Positions 18,381-27,283 of a DNA stretch of 64,000 bases are shown here, one piece after another. The translations under genes and the position numbers were made by a program. The notes below the pieces were generated by a model. It was given only the letters and a program-made list of their open reading frames with translations. It was not told the DNA's origin and made no database searches. The stretch comes from CAXBNB01 sp040151475 (GTDB lineage: Bacteria; Bacteroidota; Bacteroidia; Cytophagales; Cyclobacteriaceae): positions 1 to 64,000 of the forward strand of contig NZ_JBDKWG010000108.1 of assembly GCF_040151475.1 (NCBI RefSeq), in the 5' to 3' direction. The stretch's first letter is position 1. Each line of letters begins with the position of its first letter.

Positions 18381-18731
18381 ATGATGGTTCAAATGTTCAA
18401 ATCAAAAATTCATCAGGTTAAGGTAACGGAAGCCAACCTTAACTATGTGGGAAGTATTACCATAGATGGAGATTTATTGGATGCCGCCAATATATTGGAA
18501 GGCGAAAAAGTGCAGGTGGTAAATAACAACAATGGAGAACGTTTGGAGACCTATACCATAAGAGGTGAGGCTGGTTCAGGTATTATTTGTATGAATGGTG
18601 CAGCAGCACGAAAAGCTCAGATAGGAGATGTGGTATTGATTATTACCTATGCGATGATGGACTTGGAAGAAGCCAAAACTTTCAAACCAATTGTAGTCTT
18701 TCCTGATGAGAATAACTTATTAAAAAAATAG
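18381..18731 (+). CDS. panD: Aspartate 1-decarboxylase precursor
   Basis: Makes beta-alanine for pantothenate and coenzyme A by decarboxylating L-aspartate with a pyruvoyl cofactor. The 116-residue product keeps K9, H11, Y22, the G24-S25 self-cleavage site (NYVGSITID), R54, T57 and Y58 in the numbering of the E. coli enzyme, which supports the ATG at 18381 even though the AGGAG at 18374-18378 is close; the ATG at 18384 is equally possible, and the ATG at 18393 would shift the numbering. It is monocistronic, followed by a MITE-like repeat and a bidirectional terminator shared with eda. Confidence 0.95.
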   Translation: MMVQMFKSKIHQVKVTEANLNYVGSITIDGDLLDAANILEGEKVQVVNNNNGERLETYTIRGEAGSGIICMNGAAARKAQIGDVVLIITYAMMDLEEAKTFKPIVVFPDENNLLKK

Positions 18732-18785
18732 AATTGGAAGAGGAGTAAGGGGTTAGAATATTTCGTTTCTTAAAGTAGAAAGGGG

Positions 18786-18917
18786 CAGGGCAAACGCATT
18801 TAAAAACAAAAACCTCCTTACCGTACCAGTTACGGTATCCCTTGAAATTACAGTCAACTCTAACAGACCCCAGAACAAGTCTGGGGACAATACGAATTTT
18901 TAAATGCGTTTGCCCTG
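18786..18917. repeat. 132-bp MITE-like element with 21-bp perfect terminal inverted repeats
   Basis: Left arm 18786-18806 (CAGGGCAAACGCATTTAAAAA) is the exact reverse complement of 18897-18917. Inside are two further hairpins: a 7-bp stem at 18819-18837 (TACCGTA, loop CCAGT) and a 7-bp stem at 18868-18886 (CCCCAGA, loop ACAAG). No coding potential. A degenerate relative of the right arm occurs at 22351-22373. It lies between panD and the terminator of eda. Confidence 0.8.
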
Positions 18918-18921
18918 AGAA

Positions 18922-18957
18922 AAAAGGGGCTGATTTCATGCGAAATCAGCCCCTTTT
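18922..18957. terminator. Bidirectional terminator between panD and eda
   Basis: A perfect 16-bp stem (AAAAGGGGCTGATTTC, loop ATGC) is flanked by T-runs on both strands: GG then Ts on plus, TTTTTT on minus directly after the stem. It sits 19 bp past the eda stop. Confidence 0.9.
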
Positions 18958-18976
18958 GGTTTTTTTGAATGGACTT

Positions 18977-19645
18977 CTATCTCAGACTTTTTACAATAGC
19001 CAAAGCGTTGGCACATGTTTCTGTTAAGCTGGTGTAATCATCATTGGCAATGATGTCTTTGGTGATCAGTTGAGATCCCATACCCACACAATGAACTCCG
19101 GCTTTGAACCACTTACTTAAGTTTTCTTCTGTTGGTTCTACGCCACCAGTTGGCATAATGCTAGACCATGGAAAAGGCCCTTTTACTGCTGCGACGAAGC
19201 TTGGGCCACCTACCTGAGAACCAGGGAAAATTTTGGTCACTTCTGCGCCTAGTTCTTCAGCATAAGAAATTTCAGTAAGTGAACCACAACCCGGTGACCA
19301 GGCAATCTTTCTCCTGTTGCAAACTTTTGCCATTTCAGCATTCAAAATTGGAGACACTACGAAGTTCGCTCCGATCTGAATATACAAAGAAGTAGTGCCA
19401 GCATCAATTACCGATCCTATTCCAAGTATCATTTCAGGTGCTTCTTTTTCTGCATACTTATTGAGTGCAGCAAAAACCTCGTGGGCATAATCCCCACGGT
19501 TGGTGAATTCAAATACACGAATACCACCGTCATAGCATGCTTTCAACACTTTTTTGCATACTTCTATGTCTTTGTGATAAAAAACAGGAACAATCCCTGT
19601 TTCTTTCATCTTTACTGCTACTTCGATTCTTGTAAATCTTGCCAT
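18977..19645 (-). CDS. eda: 2-keto-3-deoxy-6-phosphogluconate aldolase
   Basis: Cleaves KDPG (and often 4-hydroxy-2-oxoglutarate) to pyruvate and glyceraldehyde 3-phosphate. The 222-residue product has the class I aldolase barrel with VFEFTNRGD, the PGCGSLTEI strand and the Schiff-base Lys in EVTKIFPGSQVGG, followed by MPTGGVEPTEEN, which binds phosphate. The start was set at MARFTRIEVAVKM (19645), after an A-rich leader; the longer frame to 19723 crosses an inverted repeat and lacks conservation. It follows kdgK by about 127 bp and ends at a strong terminator, so it closes the KDG operon. Confidence 0.92.
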   Translation of the reverse strand: MARFTRIEVAVKMKETGIVPVFYHKDIEVCKKVLKACYDGGIRVFEFTNRGDYAHEVFAALNKYAEKEAPEMILGIGSVIDAGTTSLYIQIGANFVVSPILNAEMAKVCNRRKIAWSPGCGSLTEISYAEELGAEVTKIFPGSQVGGPSFVAAVKGPFPWSSIMPTGGVEPTEENLSKWFKAGVHCVGMGSQLITKDIIANDDYTSLTETCANALAIVKSLR

Positions 19646-19684
19646 TTTTTTTCTTAAATTAATGTTTTTTTTTGAAAAATGAAG

Positions 19685-19747
19685 AGGGCCGGTCTGTTGC
19701 AAACTAACTAAACCTGAATTCATAAAAAATATAAATCGACCGACCCT
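19685..19747. repeat. Inverted repeat between kdgK and eda
   Basis: AGGGCCGGTC at 19685-19694 pairs with GACCGACCCT at 19738-19747 over 9 of 10 bp, around a 43-nt loop. In the transcript it would fold between the two genes and could lower or stabilise eda expression. No T-run. Confidence 0.45.
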
Positions 19748-19772
19748 TTCATTGTCTTTAAATCCTTATTTG

Positions 19773-20813
19773 TTACCTGGCTACTCTTCCTGAAGCATCT
19801 CCACCCATTAATTTGGTTACTTCTTCTACTGTCACCAAATTGGCATCACCTTTAATGGTGTGTTTTAGGCACGAAGCTGCTACCGCAAAATCAAGTGCAT
19901 TTTGATCGTCTTCCGGGTATTTCAACAATCCATAGATCAAGCCGCCCATGAATGAATCTCCACCACCTACTCTGTCAACGATATCAGTGATCTGATACTG
20001 ACGTGTTTCGAGCATTTTGTTGCCGTCATAGAGCACACCAGCCCAGGTGTTATGAGAAGCAGAAATAGATCCTCTAAGTGTTGTGATTACTTTTTTTGCT
20101 TTAGGGAATTTCTCCATCATTTGTTGGCAAACAGAAAGAAATGCTTCTGCCTTTACGTTGTGGCCTTCAGTTTGCACGCTCACGCCATCTGGTTTGATGC
20201 CAAAGTGCATTTCTGCATCTTCTTCATTTCCTAAAATCACATCACAGTATGATGTCAATTCAGTCATGATTGCTTCTCTGTCGCCACCGTATTTCCACAA
20301 TTTGGCTCTGTAATTAAGGTCTGTAGAAATGGTAAGTCCCAAGGCACTTGCTGCTTTTACTGCTTCCAGACATACGTCCGCTGCTCCCTGAGAAATAGCA
20401 GGAGTAATACCGGTCCAGTGAAACCATTCAGCTCCGGCAAATACTTCATTCCAGTCTATCATTCCTGATTTTATTTCAGCAATAGCAGAATGGGCTCTGT
20501 CATATACTACTTTGCTACCTCTGCTTACAGCTCCGGTTTCCAGAAAATAAATACCCAACCTGTCGCCTCCAAAAATGATTTTATCAGTACCAACACCTCT
20601 TTTGCGCATTTCCATTAAAGCACATTCGCCAATATCGTTTTTTGGAAGACGGGTAACGAAATCTACTGGAACGCCATAGTTGGCTAATGATACAGCTACG
20701 TTTGATTCACCTCCGCCATAAACCACGTCGAAGGAGTTGGTTTGAGAGAATCTTAAAAAGCCGGGAGGGGCTAGTCTCAACATTATTTCTCCGAATGTTA
20801 CTACTTTTTTCAT
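19773..20813 (-). CDS. kdgK: 2-dehydro-3-deoxygluconate kinase (PfkB family)
   Basis: The 346-residue PfkB sugar kinase has the N-terminal TFGEIMLRLAPPG strand, the YGGGESNVAVSLA substrate region and the C-terminal catalytic motif DRVGGGDSFMGG with the base Asp. With eda directly downstream, phosphorylation of KDG to KDPG is the most likely reaction. No uronate isomerase or dehydratase gene is nearby, so the KDG must come from enzymes elsewhere, for example alginate or pectin degradation. It follows the LacI gene by 32 bp. Confidence 0.88.
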   Translation of the reverse strand: MKKVVTFGEIMLRLAPPGFLRFSQTNSFDVVYGGGESNVAVSLANYGVPVDFVTRLPKNDIGECALMEMRKRGVGTDKIIFGGDRLGIYFLETGAVSRGSKVVYDRAHSAIAEIKSGMIDWNEVFAGAEWFHWTGITPAISQGAADVCLEAVKAASALGLTISTDLNYRAKLWKYGGDREAIMTELTSYCDVILGNEEDAEMHFGIKPDGVSVQTEGHNVKAEAFLSVCQQMMEKFPKAKKVITTLRGSISASHNTWAGVLYDGNKMLETRQYQITDIVDRVGGGDSFMGGLIYGLLKYPEDDQNALDFAVAASCLKHTIKGDANLVTVEEVTKLMGGDASGRVAR

Positions 20814-20845
20814 TTTCTGTTTTTATTAAATATGTTCTAAAATAT

Positions 20846-21868
20846 CTATTTGTTAATTGTTCTTAAAGAAGACTTTCTGACTATGAGTTCTGGTTTTAAA
20901 AGAATTTTTTTGTATTGAGTTTGCTGCTCTTCGGTATTGAATTGGTCGAAGAATACCTGTCCAACGATTTTTCCCATTTCAAGTGTATTTTGACTCACTG
21001 ATGTCAATGAAGGCTCCAAATATTCTGTAAAAGGTTCGTTTGCAAAACCAGTGATCCCGATTTCCTCAGGGATTTTTATTCCTTTTGATTTGCAGTATTG
21101 CAAAGCTCCCAAGGCAGAAAAATCACTGGCACTGGTAATGGCATCAGGCGGATTTTTCAGGTTCAATAACGTTTCTGCGGACTCTCTTCCGGCAATCACC
21201 TTACTGTTTGTACTTATAATCAGGTCATTGTCAATTTCATGACCGTTTTCTTCCAATGCTGCACGATATCCTCTTTGTCTGTTGCGGTAGATGTTTATTT
21301 TCTGACTTCCGGCTAAGTGAGCTATTCTTTTGTATCCCTGATCAATCAAATGCTTAGTCGCCAGATAAGAACCTTCAAAATCATCTGCTGCTACAGTGTG
21401 TGGAGCCAGGTTATCTGCTATCCTGTCAAAAGTTACGAGTGCAATGTTGTGGTTGATGATTTTTTTTAAATGGCTCTCATCATTGCTGGCAAGGGAAAGC
21501 GCAATCCCTGCAACCCGGGCATTGATCAGTATGTCTATATTTTCAGCTTCTGCATCTTTGTCTTCCAGGGATTGACAAATCATAATGTTGTACCCATGTT
21601 TTTTTACCTCTTCTTCTATGCCTCTGATCACAGAGGAGAAAAAGCTCCTGTCTATATATGGTACGATCACTCCAATAATCTTACTCCTGCCATTTCTAAG
21701 GGCAGCAGCAACAGGATTTGGTGCATAGCCCAAAGCTTTTGCGGTATCGTTGACTAGTTTTTTTGTTTTGTCACTAATCCGGGGATTGTCACTGAGTGCT
21801 CTGGACACGGTGGCCGCAGTAGTGTTCAATGCCTTTGCAATATCTGATATAGTGGTTTTTTTGGTCAC
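20846..21868 (-). CDS. LacI-family transcriptional regulator of the KDG genes
   Basis: The 340-residue repressor has the helix-turn-helix TISDIAKALNTTAATVSRAL, the hinge NPVAAALRNGRSK and a periplasmic-binding-protein-like effector domain. The start codon is GTG (21868-21866); no ATG fits in front of the HTH. It is the first gene of the minus-strand kdgK-eda group and has two operator-like sites upstream (21901-21915 and near 22001), so autoregulation and control of the sugar acid genes are likely. The effector is probably KDG or KDPG, by context. Confidence 0.9.
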   Translation of the reverse strand: MTKKTTISDIAKALNTTAATVSRALSDNPRISDKTKKLVNDTAKALGYAPNPVAAALRNGRSKIIGVIVPYIDRSFFSSVIRGIEEEVKKHGYNIMICQSLEDKDAEAENIDILINARVAGIALSLASNDESHLKKIINHNIALVTFDRIADNLAPHTVAADDFEGSYLATKHLIDQGYKRIAHLAGSQKINIYRNRQRGYRAALEENGHEIDNDLIISTNSKVIAGRESAETLLNLKNPPDAITSASDFSALGALQYCKSKGIKIPEEIGITGFANEPFTEYLEPSLTSVSQNTLEMGKIVGQVFFDQFNTEEQQTQYKKILLKPELIVRKSSLRTINK

Positions 21869-21900
21869 CAGATGAAAATCCTAATTGTTTCGAATAGTTC

Positions 21901-21915
21901 ATGTAAACGTTTGCA
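21901..21915. promoter_or_regulatory. LacI/CcpA-type operator
   Basis: ATGTAAACGTTTGCA matches every position of the cre consensus WTGNAANCGNWNNCA and is centred about 40 bp upstream of the LacI start. A weaker site, TGTAAACGATTG, lies at 22001-22012, about 100 bp further up. Confidence 0.7.
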
Positions 21916-22015
21916 CAATGTTAGAATATTTTTTATTCTTTCCAAAAATATTATTACAATTAAATGGCTTTTATTTGATTTAATAGTTGATTGTAATTTG
22001 TGTAAACGATTGTTT

Positions 22016-22524
22016 TATTACTGAGGTAAAACGAAAATGTATTGACGTATTTATGAATTAAAACTGACGAAGGATTGTAGTATGCACAAAATCAAAATTG
22101 AACGGTAACGGTGGTCATTTTGCAAATAAGGATTCAGACAAAGTCAATTAAGAAAAGTTTACTTACCGCACCTGCTGTCATAGTCGTAAGGTTGAGTAAA
22201 ATGCTGCCTTGTCATCCCGACGAAGGAGGCCATGTCTGCCGACAGGCAGAGATCTTCTTAGCTAATTGTAGGTCTGCCAGAAAGATTTCTCCTTTGTCGA
22301 AATGACAAAAAGGGCTTAAACTGACGGCAGTTTGGTGTGAGGGATAGCAAGATTTTTAAATGTGTTTATCCGGACTGGAGCGGAGTGTATTTTTCTTAGT
22401 GTGATCAAATACTTCTAACAATATTATTAGTTGTGCGTGAATTCTTTTCTTTTTGAGTCAAGTGTATTTTTCTAAATCAAAAGGAAAGGAAGTTCAACCT
22501 TCTTTAAAGTAAATTGAATAAAAT
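22016..22524. repeat. Gene-free region with a REP-like palindrome at 22210-22307
   Basis: TGTCATCCCGACGAAGGAG (22210-22228) pairs with CTCCTTTGTCGAAATGACA (22289-22307) with three mismatches; a perfect hairpin TCTGCC-GACA-GGCAGA sits inside at 22235-22250. This palindrome type is common between genes in Bacteroidota. At 22351-22373 the sequence GATTTTTAAATGTGTTTATCC is similar to the right arm of the element at 18786-18917. No gene or clear promoter for the next gene was seen. Confidence 0.65.
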
Positions 22525-23469
22525 ATGAATTGGGGATTATTAGGATACGGCAACATTACTCCAAATTTTGCAACGAGTTTAAAGCAAGTGGAAGGGCAAA
22601 ATATTGCAGCGATTGCGTCCTATAGTAATGCAGGAAAATTGGCATCTGAATATCCTGATGCCAGCATATATGACAACTATGATGAGTTGTATGCTGACAA
22701 AGAAGTTGATATAGTCTATATAGGCACTACACACAATTTCCATGTTGATAATGTAATCAACTGCCTGGAAAATGGCAAGCATGTACTGTGCGAAAAGCCA
22801 ATGGGAATAAATCCGGAGGAGGCTCAAAGGATGATAGATTGTGCGAAAAAGAACAACCTGTTTTTGATGGAAGGCCTATGGATGTGTTTTTTACCTGCTT
22901 ATCGCTATATGATGGAGGTGGTGCGTTCGGGAGATATAGGGGAGGTGAAACTCGTGAGGGCTGATTTTGGTTTTCTTTTTCCGAGAGATGACAGTCACCG
23001 TGTTTGGAATCCGAAATTGGCTGGAGGGTCTTTGCTGGACTTGGGTGTTTACCCGATTGCGCTGGTAAACGATGTGTTTGGGATGCTGCCGGAATCTATA
23101 GCTGTAGCAGCCAATATTGTGGATACTGGAGTAGATGAAAGTATTGCAGCTCAGTTTAAATATGCTACCGGAGCATCAGCTCAAATTTATTCAGCATTGA
23201 GTTCTACGACACCTGGGCAGGTCATAATTTACGGTGAACGAGGCTGGATTCAGCTGGATGAGTTTTACAAAGGCCAAAACCTGAAATTGAATATTGACGG
23301 AAAAATTAAAGAACTATCTTTGCCGTTTGAGAGCACAGGGTATTTCCATGAAATAGAAGATGCAGTGAAAAGTATCGAATCAGGAAAAATTGAAAGTCAG
23401 TTATTTTCTCATTGGCACAGCATGATGAATGCTGATGTGGTTCAGCGAATTTTTAATGAAATAAAATAA
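22525..23469 (+). CDS. Gfo/Idh/MocA-family oxidoreductase
   Basis: The 314-residue NAD(P)-dependent dehydrogenase has the Rossmann start WGLLGYGNITPNF, the conserved HVLCEKPMGINPEE with the EKP motif, and the C-terminal domain with AGGSLLDLGVYPIA, where Asp and His-equivalent residues act on the sugar. It resembles trans-1,2-dihydrobenzene-1,2-diol dehydrogenase-like and glucose-fructose oxidoreductase-like members. It lies 24 bp before a transaldolase-like gene on the same strand, so the two are probably co-transcribed in sugar metabolism; the substrate is unknown. Confidence 0.85.
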   Translation: MNWGLLGYGNITPNFATSLKQVEGQNIAAIASYSNAGKLASEYPDASIYDNYDELYADKEVDIVYIGTTHNFHVDNVINCLENGKHVLCEKPMGINPEEAQRMIDCAKKNNLFLMEGLWMCFLPAYRYMMEVVRSGDIGEVKLVRADFGFLFPRDDSHRVWNPKLAGGSLLDLGVYPIALVNDVFGMLPESIAVAANIVDTGVDESIAAQFKYATGASAQIYSALSSTTPGQVIIYGERGWIQLDEFYKGQNLKLNIDGKIKELSLPFESTGYFHEIEDAVKSIESGKIESQLFSHWHSMMNADVVQRIFNEIK

Positions 23470-23493
23470 TCAACATAATAAAATACAGAAGGA

Positions 23494-24150
23494 ATGAAAT
23501 TTTTTATTGACACGGCTAATCTTGCCGAAATTCAGGAAGCATACGATTTGGGAGTATTGGACGGAGTGACTACCAATCCATCTTTGATGGCCAAAGAAGG
23601 CATCACCGGACAGGCCAATATTTTGGCTCATTACAAAGCTATATGTGACATTGTAGATGACAATGTGAGCGCAGAAGTAATAGCCACCGACTATGAAACC
23701 ATGGTCGTAGAAGGCAGGGCGCTTGCTCAAATCGATTCTAAAATTGTGGTGAAAATCCCAATGATCAAGGATGGTGTAAAAGCAATCAAAACATTGAGTT
23801 CTGAGGGAATCAGAACAAACTGTACGTTGATATTCAACGCCGGACAGGCGATATTGGCAGCAAAAGCAGGAGCATCTTACATATCTCCTTTCTTAGGCAG
23901 ATTGGATGATATCTCTATGGATGGCTTGGAATTGATCGATCAGATCGTGACTATATTTGATAACTACGATTTTGAAACGGAGATACTTGCAGCTTCTATC
24001 CGTCACAACATCCATTTGATCAAATGTGCTGAAATGGGTGCTCACATAGCTACCTGTCCTTTGAAAGTGATTTTGGGACTTCTCAAGCACCCACTTACTG
24101 ATAAGGGATTGGAAATATTCCTGGCGGATTACGCAAAAGGAAATAGCTAA
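23494..24150 (+). CDS. fsa: Fructose-6-phosphate aldolase / small transaldolase
   Basis: The 218-residue product is of the short transaldolase type: MKFFIDTANLAEIQEAYDLG, VTTNPSLMAKEG, the Schiff-base Lys in VVKIPMIKDG, NCTLIFNAGQA and ISPFLGRLDD. Length and single-domain form fit the FSA/TalC group, which either cleaves fructose 6-phosphate to dihydroxyacetone and glyceraldehyde 3-phosphate or acts as a transaldolase; the sequence alone does not decide. It follows the Gfo/Idh gene and is closed by a strong terminator. Confidence 0.9.
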   Translation: MKFFIDTANLAEIQEAYDLGVLDGVTTNPSLMAKEGITGQANILAHYKAICDIVDDNVSAEVIATDYETMVVEGRALAQIDSKIVVKIPMIKDGVKAIKTLSSEGIRTNCTLIFNAGQAILAAKAGASYISPFLGRLDDISMDGLELIDQIVTIFDNYDFETEILAASIRHNIHLIKCAEMGAHIATCPLKVILGLLKHPLTDKGLEIFLADYAKGNS

Positions 24151-24171
24151 AAAGAAATTTAGACTGAATGA

Positions 24172-24204
24172 AAAAAGGGAGCAAATGCTCCCTTTTTCTT
24201 TTTG
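24172..24204 (+). terminator. Terminator after the transaldolase gene
   Basis: AAAAAGGGAGCA (24172-24183) pairs perfectly with TGCTCCCTTTTT (24186-24197) with a 2-nt loop as drawn (effectively larger), followed by CTTTTTG. Confidence 0.85.
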
Positions 24205-24317
24205 TGCTTTTTCTAACCTATAAATTTTTCTGCTACTAGAAAATGCACCTTCAATTCGATAACCTGTACTCTGGATGGGGTGAGAGCTGTAACTTATAAC
24301 CCAAGGCCGTTCTTCAA

Positions 24318-25151
24318 TTATAGGTTTTTTATTTCTATTAATCCATTTCTAATTATTGCTTTCATAACTTTTATATTTGAGTTAATAGCATAGATTTCTT
24401 TTGTAAGTATCTCAATTTTTTCCTCTGATGTTTTCCAACCAAAAATCACTTTAGAAATAAGATTCTTGCTTACTTTTTTAATATAAATTTCACCATTATC
24501 AATTGTCAGTTTTTTACAGTCATTTAATTCAGTGATAATTCTTTTTTCTGATTCGTATTTCCAGTCTTTATTTTTCTCAAAGAATAAAGAATTATAGGAA
24601 CCTTTCTCAAAACTAATTCCAGACCTTTTCTTCTTATATTCTACCTTATTTATTTGGTTTAGTATTCCTGTACCATCTCCCGAATATTCTTTCTGTAAAT
24701 TTTTGATTTCGATTACATATCCAGAAGCATTGTTGGCATAATGAGCCCACATAGGTAATGAATCATATCGAGTTGAGGTACAAAAAATCCCGCACCTTGA
24801 AGACATCAATTCTACAGTTTTATTGAACATACAAGTTAGATAGTTGATATCATCATAGATTGAAAGATTTACAATTGAGTTAGCTTTTTCTATAGATTCG
24901 GGAGCACTTATCACCATAGTTTCAGGTGATAGTTTTCTAAATAATATTTCCTGCTTTTTAAGGTCTAGTATGTCATCTTTACTATATCCATTTACTCTTT
25001 TTTCTTTCAATGATTTCAGTAGCTCACTTTCATAAATTTTCGGTAACAATTCGGTTGGGTCATTCAAACTTTCTAGTGTAGCAAATTTTATTTTTCCCTC
25101 AACTATATTTTTAAGTGCGTTTTCAGATGCAAGATATTTATACAGTTTCAT
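24318..25151 (-). CDS. DUF2971 domain-containing protein
   Basis: The 277-residue protein opens with LYKYLASENALKNI and KIKFATLESLNDPTE and has MWAHYANNASGYVIEI in the middle, the standard landmarks of DUF2971, a family of unknown function often found in defence or mobile regions. It is lower in GC than its neighbours and is rich in Lys and Ile. It stands alone between a terminator and the PHP gene, with 26 bp separating it from the latter's stop. No function can be assigned. Confidence 0.75.
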   Translation of the reverse strand: MKLYKYLASENALKNIVEGKIKFATLESLNDPTELLPKIYESELLKSLKEKRVNGYSKDDILDLKKQEILFRKLSPETMVISAPESIEKANSIVNLSIYDDINYLTCMFNKTVELMSSRCGIFCTSTRYDSLPMWAHYANNASGYVIEIKNLQKEYSGDGTGILNQINKVEYKKKRSGISFEKGSYNSLFFEKNKDWKYESEKRIITELNDCKKLTIDNGEIYIKKVSKNLISKVIFGWKTSEEKIEILTKEIYAINSNIKVMKAIIRNGLIEIKNL

Positions 25152-25177
25152 TCGTAAGGCTCAAATTTCTCCTAAAA

Positions 25178-26383
25178 CTAATTATTGAACAAAACAGGCT
25201 GAGTCCAGGCCATCTCATAGATGGCATTTTCAATGGGGTTGTTATGTAGCTTGGTTGAAACTACTTTTACCCTTACGAATTTCATTTTGTCAGTGACTTT
25301 CAATTTGGCAGAGTTGCCTTTCACCTGGCTCAATATGCGTGTTTCTTTGTCTTCAAGATCGCACCCTATAAAGGTAATGTCATAGTCAATACCTTTTTCT
25401 GCTTTTATATCCACACTCAATACATTGTCGGCAAAGTTTACATCGTCGAATGTCACTCCGGTAGAAGCATAAAACAGTCCATTTTCCATAGCTTCAATAA
25501 GAGAGTAAGCGTGAAGAGAATCCGCCTGTACCATAATCCAGCCTCTGCCAGAGTTGCTCCATTTGCTACCTATTTGGTGGTAACTGTGGCTGTCGTCAGT
25601 GGCAAGTCCATACATCAGGGGTTTTCCGTTGTTTAAATATGCGATGTTGATCAGGTCCCACATTTCTTCGGTACCGATATGTACAGAATCTCCAAAATTG
25701 TGTACAGAATTGTGGCCATTGAATACTTCAAAAAACCGTTCTCCTCTTAGCTGAATCATGTCGTCCAGAGTGACGGAGTAGTGAAAGTTGGGGTGATTCA
25801 GATGGAGAATCATGGGAATGCCTGTTTCATCACGTTGATTCTGCAGGGCATCCATGTTGTTTTGCAGTACTTCCAGTACACTGTTGCCTCCTTGTGGTTT
25901 GATCAGTTTTTGGATGTTTGTGGCATTCATGTGGATGTGCTTGTTTTCAAATCTGTCAGTGATTTCTTCAGATTTCAAAATGAGGAATTTTTCTTTTTCC
26001 TCAAACAATGGCCTGTACTCTTCATAGGTTTTGAGTTTCACATCTATCCTTCCGGAATCCACTTTAAACTCGACCCAGGAAGAATCGTATTTGTCCAGAT
26101 ACTTCTTAAAAGCATCTTGGTAAATCTTTTCTTTGCGAATCGTTTTCCAAAAATCTCCTTCTGCAAACCTGTTGTGGTCTGACAAGGCTATAAACTGGTA
26201 GTCATGGTTTTTATACCAGTCCATGATCATTTCCGGAAACTCATCACCATCACTCCAATAAGAATGTGTGTGCAGGTTGCCTTTGTACCACTTTTTTTTG
26301 ATAGGTTCAGGACTGGTGCAGTTACTGAGTACTGTAATGAAGCTGAGTAGCAAGAGAAAAAGTATTGTGTTTAGATGTTTCAT
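25178..26383 (-). CDS. PHP-domain lipoprotein, phosphoesterase-like
   Basis: The 401-residue protein has a lipoprotein signal (hydrophobic leader, lipobox VLSNC) and then the PHP metal motifs GNLHTHSYWSDGD and ALSDHNRF, a Glu in LKSEEIT and late histidines DDSHSYH. It therefore should be a metal-dependent phosphoesterase on the periplasmic side of a membrane or in the outer membrane. The family in Bacteroidota is often labelled histidinol phosphatase, which is unlikely for an exported protein. It lies between DUF2971 and the rlpA gene on the same strand but with separate spacing (195 bp). Confidence 0.8.
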   Translation of the reverse strand: MKHLNTILFLLLLSFITVLSNCTSPEPIKKKWYKGNLHTHSYWSDGDEFPEMIMDWYKNHDYQFIALSDHNRFAEGDFWKTIRKEKIYQDAFKKYLDKYDSSWVEFKVDSGRIDVKLKTYEEYRPLFEEKEKFLILKSEEITDRFENKHIHMNATNIQKLIKPQGGNSVLEVLQNNMDALQNQRDETGIPMILHLNHPNFHYSVTLDDMIQLRGERFFEVFNGHNSVHNFGDSVHIGTEEMWDLINIAYLNNGKPLMYGLATDDSHSYHQIGSKWSNSGRGWIMVQADSLHAYSLIEAMENGLFYASTGVTFDDVNFADNVLSVDIKAEKGIDYDITFIGCDLEDKETRILSQVKGNSAKLKVTDKMKFVRVKVVSTKLHNNPIENAIYEMAWTQPVLFNN

Positions 26384-26578
26384 TGAGTTGGTTGGTTGAT
26401 ATTTTTTTTAATTCATCCGTAAAATAATGATTTTATATTTTTTTAAATGGATTTAGAGCTAATGTTTGCCGACTGGCAGGTGTCCTCACAAACATTCTCT
26501 AATGTCATTCCCGTTTCTGGAGACTTGTCAGCTCAGCCAGGCACAAAACGGCAGGGTTAATACTATGACAAAGTAGGG

Positions 26579-27217
26579 TTAATTTTCTATTTGCTTTACA
26601 AATCCCTGAATGCCTTCTGAGGCCATTATTTTGTTCATTTTGTGGGCTTCTTTTTCATCTGTAAATAGCCCTACATAAACTCTGTGGATCAATTGCCCTT
26701 CTATAAAGACCTCTTCTATTCGTGCACCTTTTACTTCACTTTGTTTTCTTATAGCACTGGATTTTGATGCGTAAGATCCAATTTGTATCGCATAATGAGG
26801 AGTGGTCAGCTTTTTTGAAATTTCTCTGTCTGATTTTAAGAGGATCAATTCAATGTTGGCAGTGCCGGACTCAATCATTCTCAATTTTCCGGCAGCTTTT
26901 TTTGAGAGGTCAATCACTCTGTTTTTTGCATAAGGCCCCCGGTCGTTTATTCTGACGGTGACAGATAGGCCATTGTTGAGGTTCACTACTTTTACCAAAG
27001 TGTTAAATGGTAAAGTCCTGTGGGCAGCAGTCAAGGCATTCATATCGAATGTTTCACCATTGGCGGTTTTCTTGCCATGAAAGCCTGGGCCGTACCAGCT
27101 TGCTATTCCACTTTCTATTTTCTTTCCAATAATAGCTTTATTGGCAGGAACGGTTTTGACAGCCGAACAAGAGGTTAAGAAAGAAAGGCAAAGGAGAAAT
27201 GGTAAATAGTATTTCAT
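26579..27217 (-). CDS. rlpA: RlpA-family lipoprotein with SPOR domain
   Basis: The 212-residue lipoprotein (lipobox FLTSC) has the double-psi beta-barrel of septal RlpA: ASWYGPGFHGKKTANGE, AAHRTLPFNTLVKV and the catalytic Asp in RINDRGPY, followed by a C-terminal SPOR region (about 140-210, YAIQIGSYASKS) that binds denuded peptidoglycan. In other bacteria it is a lytic transglycosylase at division sites. It is preceded by a short gap and the gene for a MacB/FtsX permease on the same strand (66 bp). Confidence 0.88.
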   Translation of the reverse strand: MKYYLPFLLCLSFLTSCSAVKTVPANKAIIGKKIESGIASWYGPGFHGKKTANGETFDMNALTAAHRTLPFNTLVKVVNLNNGLSVTVRINDRGPYAKNRVIDLSKKAAGKLRMIESGTANIELILLKSDREISKKLTTPHYAIQIGSYASKSSAIRKQSEVKGARIEEVFIEGQLIHRVYVGLFTDEKEAHKMNKIMASEGIQGFVKQIEN

Positions 27218-27283
27218 GGTGGAAATTTGGTGTTGTTTTACAAATACAATACCAAATTCCTCAAGATATTTATTGTGTTCGTA

